Shown here: piece by piece, positions 1-7,962 of the stretch
Numbering within the stretch: position 1 is the stretch's first letter
Layout of the letters: each line of letters starts with the position of its first letter
Assembly: GCF_900107095.1 (NCBI RefSeq)
Contig: NZ_FNOR01000014.1
Location: forward strand, 1 to 64,000
Direction: 5' to 3'
Length of the DNA: 64,000 nucleotides
Source of the DNA: Collimonas sp. OK242
GTDB lineage: Bacteria > Pseudomonadota > Gammaproteobacteria > Burkholderiales > Burkholderiaceae_D
The notes under the pieces: model-generated
Database searches by the model: none
Seen by the model: the letters and a program-made list of their open reading frames with translations, nothing else
Told to the model about the DNA's origin: nothing
Position numbers and translations under genes: made by a program

Positions 1-85
1 TTCAGTTCTGGGCAATCTGCCGCCCTCCGTCTACGAACGGAACATGGCAGCAAAAAAACCTATCGCCGTGTCCGAATTTACTTGA
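1..85 (+). mobile_element. IS3-family transposase (OrfB), 3' end only
   Basis: The second reading frame from base 2 is open to a TGA at 83-85 and ends with a tail containing LGNLPPSVYE. This resembles the extreme C-terminus of IS3-family (IS407/IS1477-like) DDE transposases, which carry an H-S-x-L-G-x-x-P-P signature there. Only about 27 codons are inside the window, so it is unknown whether the element is complete to the left. I could not define the terminal inverted repeat of the element in the bases that follow. Confidence 0.55.
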
Positions 86-180
86 CCACTACAAGTTGGC
101 CGATAGCGGTCAACCAAGTGATTTAGCGAAACCACGCAAAAAAATTGTTTTGGTTAATCTTATAGTTGATAATTGTGGCC

Positions 181-430
181 ATGAACGATACCCAAACCCG
201 CCCCCCAACTTCCTGATCGGCTCTCAGTCGATCCTCGTAGCCCTTACTATAATGCTGCCATATTTGAACATGATGTTGGTATTAAACTTAACAATAAGGA
301 GCACTTCGAAGTTGAGGAATATTGCATCAGCGAGGGATGGATTAAAGTCCCGGCCGGAAAGGCGTTAGATCGGAAGGGCAACCCCTTAATGACTAAAGTA
401 AAAGGCATGGTCGAACCTTTCTATCGGTAG
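181..430 (+). pseudogene. DUF3297 family protein, frameshifted near its start
   Basis: From base 209 the frame reads LPDRLSVDPRSPYYN, then FEHDVGIKLNNK, CISEGWIKVPAGK and a C-terminal VEPFYR before TAG at 428-430. This matches the small (about 80 aa) DUF3297 proteins of proteobacteria, whose function is unknown. The expected ATG at 181 (MNDTQTRP) is one base out of frame with the rest. Deleting one C from the run of six at 201-206 would restore a normal protein. The shifted frame has no start codon of its own between its upstream stop and the conserved body. Either this is a real pseudogene or the homopolymer is miscounted. Confidence 0.75.
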
Positions 431-584
431 GTGCTGTTCTTTGATTAGCATTTCTTACCTTCTTTGATTGTCTGCAAGGGCGTGTGCGCTAACGTCTTTT
501 CGATAGCGATTACACGTCCATTTTTGGCCGATTACCGACTATCGCGATGAGTATTTGCCTGTAACTGCTAAGACGAACCATATT

Positions 585-1355
585 TCAGATCTGCAGTTGC
601 ATCCATGCCGAAAAAAATCGCAGCCGTTCGATGAAATCGTCCTGGTCGCTATCCAACATTTGTTGCTGGAAAAGGAAATAGGCAATCTGTGGCCTCATTT
701 CTAGGTATGTCACCAGAAATTGATCAGCATGATCTTCGAGTGATTCGGGCCACGATAGCGCCTCTACGGGACGAAGTACGTTGGTCGAGCGAATGAGTTT
801 CCTTGATGCAGCTCTCTTGAGACGTTCGATCAAAAGGACGTTATTCTCAGCTTCTATGCGTTGTGCGTAAGCAGCTAACACATCAGGAAAGTCTCCATTC
901 ACCGCTCTTGCAATCAGTCTGGATGGCCGGAATAGAGCGAATTGATTCGCAAGATCATTGCCATAGACGCATCGGCAATGATGCTTTAACCAGAAACCCC
1001 ATTTATAGAGATTTTCAGGAGCATTGACATCCGCGAGACACCCAATATCGAAGTCGACCTTTGTAACTTCGGAATGTCGACTTTCTAGTGCGAGGCGCAC
1101 AGACTCAATGGCTTGGGTGTCTTGTAAAGTAGGTTCACGGATCAGAATCAAGGTGACGTCCAAGTCTGATTTTCCAGCTATAGCATCACCTCTTGCGACG
1201 CTGCCGTATAAGTACACGCTGTCAATCAATGGTCCCAAGCAATCAAGCAGCATGTCGCACAGATTATCAACCGCCGTTTGGAAGGCGGGCTGGATTGGTC
1301 TACCCGATATGACACGGATGAATCCATCAGTATCTACGCCTTTTGATTCAACCAA
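585..1355 (-). CDS. Nucleotidyltransferase-domain protein
   Basis: The 256-residue protein has a Pol-beta-type nucleotidyltransferase core. GSVARGD lies at residues 51-57, followed by D64-L-D66, and a third acidic strand (VDFDIG) near residue 100 could complete the metal-binding triad. The remaining C-terminal half looks helical and has no recognised motif. Such MNT/KNTase-like proteins modify small molecules or proteins with nucleotides, and some act as antitoxins; the target here is unknown. I chose the TTG start at 1355 because GGGAGG sits six bases upstream. It lies 57 bp downstream of the FRG gene on the same strand, so the two are probably co-transcribed. Codon use is more AT-rich than in the core genes to the right. 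Confidence 0.75.
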   Translation of the reverse strand: MVESKGVDTDGFIRVISGRPIQPAFQTAVDNLCDMLLDCLGPLIDSVYLYGSVARGDAIAGKSDLDVTLILIREPTLQDTQAIESVRLALESRHSEVTKVDFDIGCLADVNAPENLYKWGFWLKHHCRCVYGNDLANQFALFRPSRLIARAVNGDFPDVLAAYAQRIEAENNVLLIERLKRAASRKLIRSTNVLRPVEALSWPESLEDHADQFLVTYLEMRPQIAYFLFQQQMLDSDQDDFIERLRFFSAWMQLQI

Positions 1356-1412
1356 ATCTGTCCTCCCGGTCTACGCATTGTCTGGCATCAAGCGATAATG
1401 GCTCAGACTTGC

Positions 1413-2525
1413 CTACTCAAAGAATCGCTCCCTCAGCTCTGCGCAACTTCCGTCTAGGCCTGGTAGCAACGAACCTGCTGTAATTCCCATCATGCTGAGC
1501 TCTCGCATGATGGCGTGGCGGCCCTGAACAGGAACATCAAATACTTCCAGGTACGTCCGCTTGTTTCTCTGATCACACAAACGAATATAGGATTCAACAT
1601 CGTCAATATTGGTCAGAATCGATAGTGCCTGCTGTGGAATCATCCGTTCATTATCGACCGCCAAAAATTCGTAGAACGAAAGATGCAATTTCAACGTATC
1701 AATTTTGCTTTCCTCGGCAAAGTCCTTTAGCCACGCGAGTCGATCAAACTTAAAAATTCTTACTCGGTCATCGCCTGATGCACTTCTGGCCTCTGAATTA
1801 AGAATGGATCGATATGCGAAGAAACCCGCAACAAATGCCGAATACGACCAGTCTAACAATGGCGTGGGGTAACCGTGATGTTGTCCTAAATGAAGAAATG
1901 CGCCAAATTCCAGAGGGTCCCTTAAATTAAATAAATGGCGTGTACGAGCACTTAGATTTTGGTGCAAAGTTGGTATATCGTTTTTTGCATATCGTACTAG
2001 GTCGGCTCGGCCACTACGATGATACGTAGTACGCAAACGGCCTGGCGTTCGTTGGCCTCTAAACACAAATCTGCGCGGCTCGAGATCAATCACGTGTTTT
2101 TTGAATTCGTCCCATGTTACCGGATTCAAAGAATATTCAGAAGCGCGCGCGGCACAACTCCTCGGCAACACGGCGCGACCTTGACCGCCTATATCAGACG
2201 TCCAGTTCAACGTAAGATTTTGAGCGTCCCAGCTCGCCGTGACTTGGAGCTGGCGAGCGAATTGCCCAACCGGATACTGTCTCACGACTTCTTCCCATGT
2301 CATTGAAAGCCCCGTGATGGGATTTGCAGCTGACAGGACGACAAAGAACTGCGCGGGACTTACCTTCGACGTTGTCTCGAAAAGACCAACAAACACTGGA
2401 GCGATGCCAGGAGGAGGGAAAACTACAGCACGCCCACCAAATCCATGGGGAAGCTCGTCTACATCGACTGTGATAGGGCCCGCGATCTGTGTAGCCTCAA
2501 ATTTACCTAGCCATTGTCCATGCAT
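1413..2525 (-). CDS. FRG-domain protein
   Basis: The 370-residue protein carries an FRG domain: FVFRGQ at about 153-158, then HLGQHHGYPTPLLDWS at about 212-227, followed by a hydrophobic AFVAGFFAY. FRG domains occur in proteins of mobile and defence-associated loci, and their biochemical activity is poorly defined. The first 130 residues form a separate beta-rich-looking domain that I do not recognise. The ATG at 2525 follows a strong GGAGG four bases upstream. The upstream DNA is AT-rich and could hold the promoter. The neighbouring nucleotidyltransferase gene and nearby IS remnant support an accessory, horizontally acquired module. Confidence 0.8.
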   Translation of the reverse strand: MHGQWLGKFEATQIAGPITVDVDELPHGFGGRAVVFPPPGIAPVFVGLFETTSKVSPAQFFVVLSAANPITGLSMTWEEVVRQYPVGQFARQLQVTASWDAQNLTLNWTSDIGGQGRAVLPRSCAARASEYSLNPVTWDEFKKHVIDLEPRRFVFRGQRTPGRLRTTYHRSGRADLVRYAKNDIPTLHQNLSARTRHLFNLRDPLEFGAFLHLGQHHGYPTPLLDWSYSAFVAGFFAYRSILNSEARSASGDDRVRIFKFDRLAWLKDFAEESKIDTLKLHLSFYEFLAVDNERMIPQQALSILTNIDDVESYIRLCDQRNKRTYLEVFDVPVQGRHAIMRELSMMGITAGSLLPGLDGSCAELRERFFE

Positions 2526-2851
2526 AACGCCTCCGGGATGTGCGTCATATATATTTATCTTTTAACAACGCTAATTCTAGTAGCTACTGGCAACGAAACG
2601 ACCATCTTCCCTGTCTATTGAAGGATCGCCACCCCAGTGATTATGCGGGTCTCGAGGGTATGAAATATTACCTTTATTAGACAACGATCTCGGCACAGTA
2701 TCATATCCTATGCGGTCTAGCGCCGCGATAGACCGTGAGCCTGTTAATCCGTGGCCAGCTTATTAGAGCAAGCTACTAACAAACCGCAAATATGAAGCAC
2801 GCCGTGCATCGTTCCAAGACCTGACTGCGCGCGCGCAGCATGGGCGCACAC
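2526..2851. other. Intergenic region without a recognisable gene
   Basis: I see no convincing coding frame in these 326 bases. The part next to 2526 is AT-rich (minus strand AAAGATAAATATATATG) and probably holds the promoter of the FRG gene. The middle shows no match I can recognise to the tRNA 3' end, so no attL/attR pair is claimed. Confidence 0.5.
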
Positions 2852-2887
2852 AAAAAAACCGCATAAACATTGATGTTTATGCGGTTT
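2852..2887 (-). terminator. Rho-independent terminator of tRNA-Leu
   Basis: Perfect 14-bp inverted arms (2856-2869 and 2874-2887, arm aaaccgcataaaca) enclose a 4-base loop. On the minus strand the stem runs straight into seven T residues. It lies 25 bases past the 3' end of the tRNA gene. Confidence 0.9.
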
Positions 2888-2912
2888 CTCTTTACTTCCA
2901 ACACCAGTTTCC

Positions 2913-2997
2913 TGGTGCCCACGGAGGGACTCGAACCCCCACACCTTGCGGCACATGGACCTGAACCATGCGCGTCTACCAATTCCGCCACGTGGGC
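2913..2997 (-). tRNA. tRNA-Leu (anticodon CAG)
   Basis: The minus strand folds as an 85-nt class II tRNA. The acceptor stem is GCCCACG/CGTGGGC, the D arm contains GGTAGACGC, and the anticodon stem CATGG/CCATG holds loop TTCAGGT, giving anticodon CAG. A long variable arm follows, then GGTTCGAGTCC in the T arm and an encoded 3' CCA. The 3' end faces the accessory region to the left, the usual orientation for tRNA-targeting integrases. Confidence 0.97.
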
Positions 2998-3042
2998 CGT
3001 AATGCGAAGCCAGCTAAGGCTCACTGCAATTGCGAAGACCGA

Positions 3043-3072
3043 ATAATACGTGCATTTGATAGCTTCGGTCAA
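3043..3072 (-). promoter_or_regulatory. sigma70-type promoter of tRNA-Leu
   Basis: On the minus strand TTGACC (3067-3072) and TATTAT (3043-3048) are separated by 18 bp. The -10 lies about 46 bases before the mature tRNA 5' end. Confidence 0.65.
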
Positions 3073-3117
3073 TCGGAGTTTGCAATTTTATGCAATTATT
3101 CAAATTTTATTGTTGCA

Positions 3118-3243
3118 TCATTCAAGCGGCTTGCTGCAGTCGGCGCTCAAACACAGATCGTCGAGCACATCGATATACACTTCCACTCGCTCCGCCAGCA
3201 TGCTCGCCGCCACGTACCCGTCATGCTGCGCGGATGACGTCAT
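3118..3243 (-). CDS. Hypothetical 41-residue protein
   Basis: A short frame starts with an ATG that overlaps the stop of the preceding gene as ATGA (3240-3243) and encodes 41 residues (starting MTSSAQHDGYVAA, ending SADCSKPLE). The overlap, direction and acidic amphipathic middle (ERVEVYIDVLDDL) suggest it is translated as the third gene of a small operon. I do not recognise a family. Confidence 0.55.
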   Translation of the reverse strand: MTSSAQHDGYVAASMLAERVEVYIDVLDDLCLSADCSKPLE

Positions 3244-3629
3244 TGATGGCTCTTCATTTTGCCCCCCTTGGAACGTGCCACCTTTCGTTCCAGCCACTCG
3301 GGGCCGTCATTGTTCAGCCATGTAATCGATCCATCTGCCGATTCGTGCAGCAGTTTTGCCGCTGCAATCGAGAAGCGCAGCAAAACCTCGGCCTCGTACT
3401 CGCTGATCGCCGGGGCGATTTCCTCCCCGGCCTCGGCTTCTTCGTTGTAGATGCGTTGAAAATTTGCCGCATGGACGATCTCTAGGCAGGTTTGCATGCC
3501 AAGGGCAAGGTCCAGCGTGAGCGCGACGAATTCCGCCGTGGGGATCTGCCTGGCCTTGTCGCTGAGAACGCTGAATGGCTGATGGACGCTGGCGGGGAGG
3601 GCAGCTTTTGGCTGGATGTCGGCGCTCAT
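3240..3629 (-). CDS. Hypothetical protein, 129 aa
   Basis: This is a soluble, alpha-helical-looking protein without signal peptide or membrane segment. The N-terminal 30 residues are proline/alanine rich, the middle contains an acidic stretch (YNEEAEAGEEIAP), and the C-terminus is basic (ERKVARSKGGKMK). I recognise no catalytic motif or family. Its start overlaps the stop of the upstream gene by four bases, and its stop overlaps the start of the 41-residue frame. It is the middle member of a translationally coupled trio next to tRNA-Leu. Confidence 0.7.
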   Translation of the reverse strand: MSADIQPKAALPASVHQPFSVLSDKARQIPTAEFVALTLDLALGMQTCLEIVHAANFQRIYNEEAEAGEEIAPAISEYEAEVLLRFSIAAAKLLHESADGSITWLNNDGPEWLERKVARSKGGKMKSHQ

Positions 3630-3922
3630 GCCGCACCTCGCGCCGCCAGTTGGGCCTGTAGATCAATGGATTGGTCCGACAAGCGCGGAATGGCGGTGTT
3701 TGCCGTTTGGGCGCAGAGGACAAAGCATTCGATTGCCGCTACCGGCTTGAGCGCTTCCTGATTCAGGCCGGTGCTTGAATCGAGCTTATCGACGATGGAT
3801 TGCAGCAGGATATCGGTATGGCGCGCGGTGAATGCAATGTGGTCTGTCAGTTCTCGAATAGCCTCTAACGCTGCAGCTTGGTCGATGATAGGGGATTGTT
3901 TAGGCGTGGTGGTGCTAGGCAT
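3626..3922 (-). CDS. Hypothetical protein, 98 aa
   Basis: The first gene of the trio encodes a small protein of predicted helices (AALEAIRELTDHIAFTARHTDILLQSIVDKL) that could form a coiled coil or helical bundle. It has no recognised domain. The ATG at 3922 follows AAGGAG with seven bases spacing, a strong ribosome site. A hairpin (3951-3968) sits 15-20 bases upstream of that site. The gene lies behind the long leader described separately. Its function is unknown; small helical proteins in this setting are often phage- or plasmid-derived regulators, but that is inference. Confidence 0.7.
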   Translation of the reverse strand: MPSTTTPKQSPIIDQAAALEAIRELTDHIAFTARHTDILLQSIVDKLDSSTGLNQEALKPVAAIECFVLCAQTANTAIPRLSDQSIDLQAQLAARGAA

Positions 3923-4155
3923 TGTGATCTCCTTGTACGGTTAAACCGCTCCCCGCTGTCAAACGGGGTGGGCGGCAAAGACAGGTTGACAGACCGGCGT
4001 ACAAGGCTACCGGCAGCCCGAAGGCTCCCGCCAGTGCCGCCCAAAGAAGGCGCGACAATGGTATACGCACGTAAAAAAACGGCATTGCGCCGTTTGTGCG
4101 CCTCGTACATTTCGGACTGTCAAACCCGTTCCCCCTTTTTCTTGGGGGCGCAATG
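3923..4155 (-). promoter_or_regulatory. Long structured leader of the three-gene operon
   Basis: Roughly 230 bases lie between the -10 element and the first ATG. On the minus strand this leader contains, in order, a CCCCC/GGGGG hairpin (4131-4148), an intrinsic-terminator hairpin (4073-4095) and a CCCCG/CGGGG hairpin (3951-3968) just before the ribosome site. The 9-mer GTTTGACAG occurs twice (4117-4125 and 3956-3964). A frame starting with ATG at 4110 runs through the terminator and ends at 3865, out of frame with the 98-aa gene (81 residues, containing PTPFDSGERFNR). From memory it resembles ORFs annotated as Ash/Icd-like, which I cannot verify. The layout suggests attenuation. Confidence 0.5.
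4073..4095 (-). terminator. Intrinsic terminator inside the leader (putative attenuator)
   Basis: On the minus strand AAACGGC (4089-4095), loop GCAAT and GCCGTTT (4077-4083) form a 7-bp stem that continues into a run of seven T (4073-4079). It lies about 60 bases after the -10 and 150 bases before the first gene, so it would stop most transcripts unless relieved. Confidence 0.6.
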
Positions 4156-4161
4156 ATTATA
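4156..4161 (-). promoter_or_regulatory. -10 element (TATAAT) of the three-gene operon
   Basis: A perfect TATAAT on the minus strand is preceded by a GC-rich spacer. The only good -35 hexamer upstream, TTGACT, is 23 bp away, so at normal spacing the -35 is poor (TCACGG or TTCACG). Nothing else is recognisable between 4162 and 4332. Confidence 0.45.
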
Positions 4162-4332
4162 GCGCATCATGCCAGCCGCCGTGAAGTCAACGCAATTAAT
4201 CATGCCGGCGTTACTGCGTAACGCTTCGCGCGGAAGAGTTGCCAGCAAAAAATTCGTCTGGGGGGCATTGGACAGGAACATATAGCTCAGTGCATCCGTT
4301 CATCATGCCGGGCGTCGCAAATTCAACCTGGA

Positions 4333-5127
4333 TCAGCGCTGCAACATCCATTCATGCGCCGGATCATTCTTGAAATGCCATTCGCGCCTGGGGCCGGCCA
4401 TCACGTTCAGGTAATAGCTGTCGTAGCCATGCGGCGCCACCACCGGATGATATCCGCGCGGCACCATGACCACATCGTGATTTTCCACCGCCATCGACTC
4501 GTCCAGCGAACGATCGTCGGTGTACACGCGCTGGAAAGCAAAGCCTTGCGGCGGATTCAGGCGATGATAATAGGTCTCTTCGAGAAAACTCTCTTGCGGC
4601 AAATTATCGGTATCGTGCTTGTGCGGCGGATAACTTGAGGAGTGGCCGCCGGGCGTCACGACTTCGACCACCAGCAAATGATCGGCCGGCTCGGTTTGCG
4701 GCAGGATATCGCAGACGTAACGTGTATTGCTGCCCTGCCCGCGCACCGAGCGCTTAGCCATTCCAGGTTCTATCAGGCGCGCACTCAGATCGCCATGGCC
4801 TGGAGCGCTGCAGACGGCAATTTCGGCATCGCCGTGGGCGCTGACGGTGACGGCATGGCTATGCGGCACATACACTGCATACGGCGAACTTTGATCGAAC
4901 ACGCTTTGACGCTCGCCGATTTCTTTCCAAGCATGAGCGCCAGCCTGGACGCTGACCACCCCGCGCAGCACCACGATGCACACCTCGCGCTGCGCCGTAT
5001 CGAAATGAATCTTCTCTGCCGCAGCCAGCCGATATGCGGTAAAGCCGACAAAGCGCCAATGCGCCGATTGCGGCGTGACGCTGACGATTTCCCGTCCTAG
5101 CGCGTGCCCCTTGACGAGCAGACTCAT
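4333..5127 (-). CDS. iolB: 5-deoxy-glucuronate isomerase
   Basis: This cytoplasmic bicupin converts 5-deoxy-D-glucuronate to 2-deoxy-5-keto-D-gluconate, the fourth step of myo-inositol breakdown. The 264-residue length is typical of IolB. The C-terminal cupin carries PPHKHD at 167-172 and EETYYHR at about 183-189, the expected metal ligands. The start overlaps the iolE stop as ATGA, so the two genes are translationally coupled. It is the last gene of the operon; no clear terminator follows before the neighbouring accessory genes. Confidence 0.95.
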   Translation of the reverse strand: MSLLVKGHALGREIVSVTPQSAHWRFVGFTAYRLAAAEKIHFDTAQREVCIVVLRGVVSVQAGAHAWKEIGERQSVFDQSSPYAVYVPHSHAVTVSAHGDAEIAVCSAPGHGDLSARLIEPGMAKRSVRGQGSNTRYVCDILPQTEPADHLLVVEVVTPGGHSSSYPPHKHDTDNLPQESFLEETYYHRLNPPQGFAFQRVYTDDRSLDESMAVENHDVVMVPRGYHPVVAPHGYDSYYLNVMAGPRREWHFKNDPAHEWMLQR

Positions 5128-6047
5128 GCCGCCTCCGCATGGTCGATTTTGCTGCCGGCCTCGATGGCGCTCACCAGACCGGCCAAATGACGATAACCCA
5201 TTGCGGCGTACTGATAGCTTGGGGCGACAGCCGGATCCTGTTCCGCCTCAACCACCAGCCAGCCGGCATAGCCATGCCGATACAAGAGCCGCAGCAGGCC
5301 GTCAAAGTCGATGGCGCCGTCGCCCGGCACGGTAAAAGCGCCATTGATCACCGCCTGCAGGAAACTCCAGTTGCCGTTGCGCGCCATCTTCACCACCGCC
5401 GGCCGCACGTCCTTGCAATGGACATGGCAAACGCGCTTGATATGCTGCTCCAGCACCTTCAAGGGATCGCCGCCGGCAAACGCGATGTGGCCGCTGTCGA
5501 ACAGCAGGCCGACTTCATCGCCGCTCAATGCCATCAAGCGCTCGACATCGGCCGGCGTCTCGACATAGGCGCCCATGTGATGGTGATAAGCCAGGCGCAC
5601 GCCATGCGCCAAGGTAAAACGCGCAAAGGCAGTCAGCTTGTCGGCGTATTGCCGCCATTCCAGGTCGTTCAGAAAGCGCGGGCGCTTGTACAAGGGATCG
5701 GGCCGGCCCTGGATGGCATTGGCGACTTCGCCGTACACCATGACTTTGGCGCCGTTTTCCGCCAACAGCCGCAGATGCGGGCCGACCGCGGCAATTTCGT
5801 CCTCGACCGAAGCGGTAGCCAGGCGGCCGGAATACCAGCCCGAGATGCATTCGAGTTGATATTTGCCGAGCACCGCAGCCAGCGCCGCCGGCTCCTTTGG
5901 AAATTTATTGCCCAGCTCGAAGCCGCGATAACCGATTTGCGCGCCCTCGGCCAACGCCACTTCCAGCGGCGTCTCGCCGCCCAGCGATGGCAAGTCGTCA
6001 TTCATCCAGGAAATCGGGTTGATGCCGATCTTTACGTTAAATGTCAT
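5124..6047 (-). CDS. iolE: Myo-inosose-2 dehydratase
   Basis: The enzyme dehydrates 2-keto-myo-inositol to 3D-trihydroxycyclohexane-1,2-dione (second step of the pathway). The 307-residue protein has the AP-endonuclease-2/xylose-isomerase-like TIM-barrel fold, with GINPISWMNDDLPSLGG at the N-terminus and HHHMGAYVET and DSGHIAFAGGDP as barrel motifs. I chose the ATG at 6047, seven codons inside the longest frame, because GAGAG precedes it and families begin near here. It lies 28 bp downstream of iolD. Confidence 0.95.
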   Translation of the reverse strand: MTFNVKIGINPISWMNDDLPSLGGETPLEVALAEGAQIGYRGFELGNKFPKEPAALAAVLGKYQLECISGWYSGRLATASVEDEIAAVGPHLRLLAENGAKVMVYGEVANAIQGRPDPLYKRPRFLNDLEWRQYADKLTAFARFTLAHGVRLAYHHHMGAYVETPADVERLMALSGDEVGLLFDSGHIAFAGGDPLKVLEQHIKRVCHVHCKDVRPAVVKMARNGNWSFLQAVINGAFTVPGDGAIDFDGLLRLLYRHGYAGWLVVEAEQDPAVAPSYQYAAMGYRHLAGLVSAIEAGSKIDHAEAA

Positions 6048-6075
6048 GGTTTCTCTCACAATATCCACACTTCGT

Positions 6076-7962
6076 TCACACTTTTTGACTGCGGCGGGCT
6101 TGTTCGTACTCGGCTCTTGCCGTCTGTACCTGCTGCCGCTGCGACACCTCCGGCACCGCTACTTCCCACCAGCAGCCGCCCTCTTCAGTGCTGCGCGCAG
6201 GATCGGTGTCGATGCATACCAGATAGGTGCGGTCGGCCGCGCGCGCCCGTTGCAACGCCGCCTCCAATTGCGCGATGGTCTTGACGTTTTCCGCCAGCGC
6301 GCCAAGCGATTTCGCATGGGCGGCAAAATCGATGGCTGGCGCGCCATGCCGGCCTTGCAGGCAATCTTCCAGCATGTTGTTGAATGGCGCGCCGCCGCAC
6401 GCCTGTTGCAGGCGATTGATGCAGCCGTAGCCGCGGTTGTCCAGCACCACGATGATCAATTTCTTATCCAGCATGACCGATGTGGCGATCTCGGAATTCA
6501 TCATCAGGTAGCTGCCGTCGCCCACCATCACGATCACGTCGCGGTCCGGTTGCGCCATCTTGACGCCGAGGCCGCCGGCAATTTCGTAGCCCATGCAGGA
6601 GTAGCCATATTCGACGTGATAGCCGCCGGGCGTCGAGGTGCGCCATAATTTATGCAGCTCGGCCGGCAAAGTGCCGGCGGCGCAGACTACGATGTCATGC
6701 ACGGTCGAATCGATGCTGGAGCGTTGTACCGCGCCGATCACTTCACCGTCGTACGGCAACGCAGGTGCGTCGATTTCACGTTTACCGGTAATTTCGTCGA
6801 CGCTGGCACGCCAAGAGTTGGCCTGCTCCAGCGCCAGTGCATGCCAGGCCGCGCTGGCGCGCCAGTCTTGCAGGCCCTGCGACAAGGCGGCCAGGCCCAA
6901 ACGCGCATCGGACAACATCGGCGTGGCCTGCCATTTGAGGACATCGACCGGGTTGACATTGATACTGAGCAGTTGCGCCTGGCCAAACAAAGAGTGCGAG
7001 CCGGTCGTGAAGTCTTGCAGCCGCGTGCCTACCGCAATCACCACATCCGCCTTTTGCGCCAAGGCATTCGCTGCCGGCGAACCGGTCACGCCGAGTGCGC
7101 CCAGCTGCAAGGGATGGCGCCAGGCCAAGGCGCTTTTCCCGGCCTGTGTTTCCGCCACCGGCACCGCATGTTTTTCGGCAAAACAACGCAAGGCGTCGCT
7201 CGCCTCGCCATACAGTACGCCGCCACCGGCAATGATCAATGGCTGCCTGGAATTTTTCAGCAACGCCAGCGCCGCCTGCAGCTCATCCACGGCCGGCCCC
7301 TGTGCGCGGAATTTCACCGTTTTCGGCGCAAAAAAATCGACCGGATAATCGTAGGCCATGGTTTGCACGTCTTGCGGCAAGGCCAGCGTCACCGGGCCGC
7401 ATTGGGCGGCGTCGGTCAATACCTGGATCGCCCGCGGCAACGCTGTCAGCAACTGTTCCGGATAGTAGATGCGGTCGAAATAGCGAGACAGGGGCTTGAA
7501 CGCATCGTTGGCGGAAACGCCGCCATCCTGGAAATTTTCCACCTGCTGCAATACCGGATCAGGCCGCCGCGAGACGAAGATGTCGCCCGGCAGCAGCAGC
7601 ACCGGCAGCCGGTTCACGTGGGCCAGCGCAGCAGCGGTCAACAGATTGGTGGCGCCAGGCCCGATCGAACTGGTGACGGCCATCATGCGGCGCCGCATGT
7701 GGCTTTTGGCATAGGCGATTGCGGCATGGGCCATAGCTTGTTCGTTGTGCGCGCGATAAGTCGGCAATTGTTCCCGGTACTGAAACAAGGCCTCGCCCAG
7801 GCCAGCCACATTACCGTGGCCGAAAATCGAGAACACCCCGCCAAACAACGGCACAGCGCCGTTGTCACCGGCGCTCGCGTCCGCCGTATCGACGCGCAAG
7901 GCAGCCAGATAGCGCACCAGCGCTTGCGCCATGGTCAGGCGTATGGTTTTGGCTGCACTCAT
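6076..7962 (-). CDS. iolD: 3D-(3,5/4)-trihydroxycyclohexane-1,2-dione hydrolase
   Basis: This ThDP-dependent enzyme opens the dione ring to give 5-deoxy-glucuronate. The 628-residue protein has the three-domain acetolactate-synthase architecture: an N-terminal pyrimidine-binding domain with the conserved Glu in HNEQAMAHAAIAYAK, a central Rossmann-like domain, and a C-terminal ThDP domain with GDGSYLMMNSEI and the Asn-containing LDNRGYG. Its start overlaps the iolC stop (ATGA), which indicates coupled translation. Confidence 0.95.
   Translation of the reverse strand: MSAAKTIRLTMAQALVRYLAALRVDTADASAGDNGAVPLFGGVFSIFGHGNVAGLGEALFQYREQLPTYRAHNEQAMAHAAIAYAKSHMRRRMMAVTSSIGPGATNLLTAAALAHVNRLPVLLLPGDIFVSRRPDPVLQQVENFQDGGVSANDAFKPLSRYFDRIYYPEQLLTALPRAIQVLTDAAQCGPVTLALPQDVQTMAYDYPVDFFAPKTVKFRAQGPAVDELQAALALLKNSRQPLIIAGGGVLYGEASDALRCFAEKHAVPVAETQAGKSALAWRHPLQLGALGVTGSPAANALAQKADVVIAVGTRLQDFTTGSHSLFGQAQLLSINVNPVDVLKWQATPMLSDARLGLAALSQGLQDWRASAAWHALALEQANSWRASVDEITGKREIDAPALPYDGEVIGAVQRSSIDSTVHDIVVCAAGTLPAELHKLWRTSTPGGYHVEYGYSCMGYEIAGGLGVKMAQPDRDVIVMVGDGSYLMMNSEIATSVMLDKKLIIVVLDNRGYGCINRLQQACGGAPFNNMLEDCLQGRHGAPAIDFAAHAKSLGALAENVKTIAQLEAALQRARAADRTYLVCIDTDPARSTEEGGCWWEVAVPEVSQRQQVQTARAEYEQARRSQKV

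Noticed and set aside
96-368. 90-codon plus-strand frame near the left edge
   Set aside because: It overlaps the DUF3297 body in another frame and its translation is low-complexity without family resemblance.
2744-3072. Minus-strand frames across the tRNA-Leu gene
   Set aside because: They read through the tRNA and its terminator, so they are not coding.
3865-4110. 81-codon minus-strand frame with Icd/Ash-like composition
   Set aside because: It runs through a terminator hairpin, overlaps the next gene out of frame and has a poor ribosome site. I keep it only as part of the leader description.
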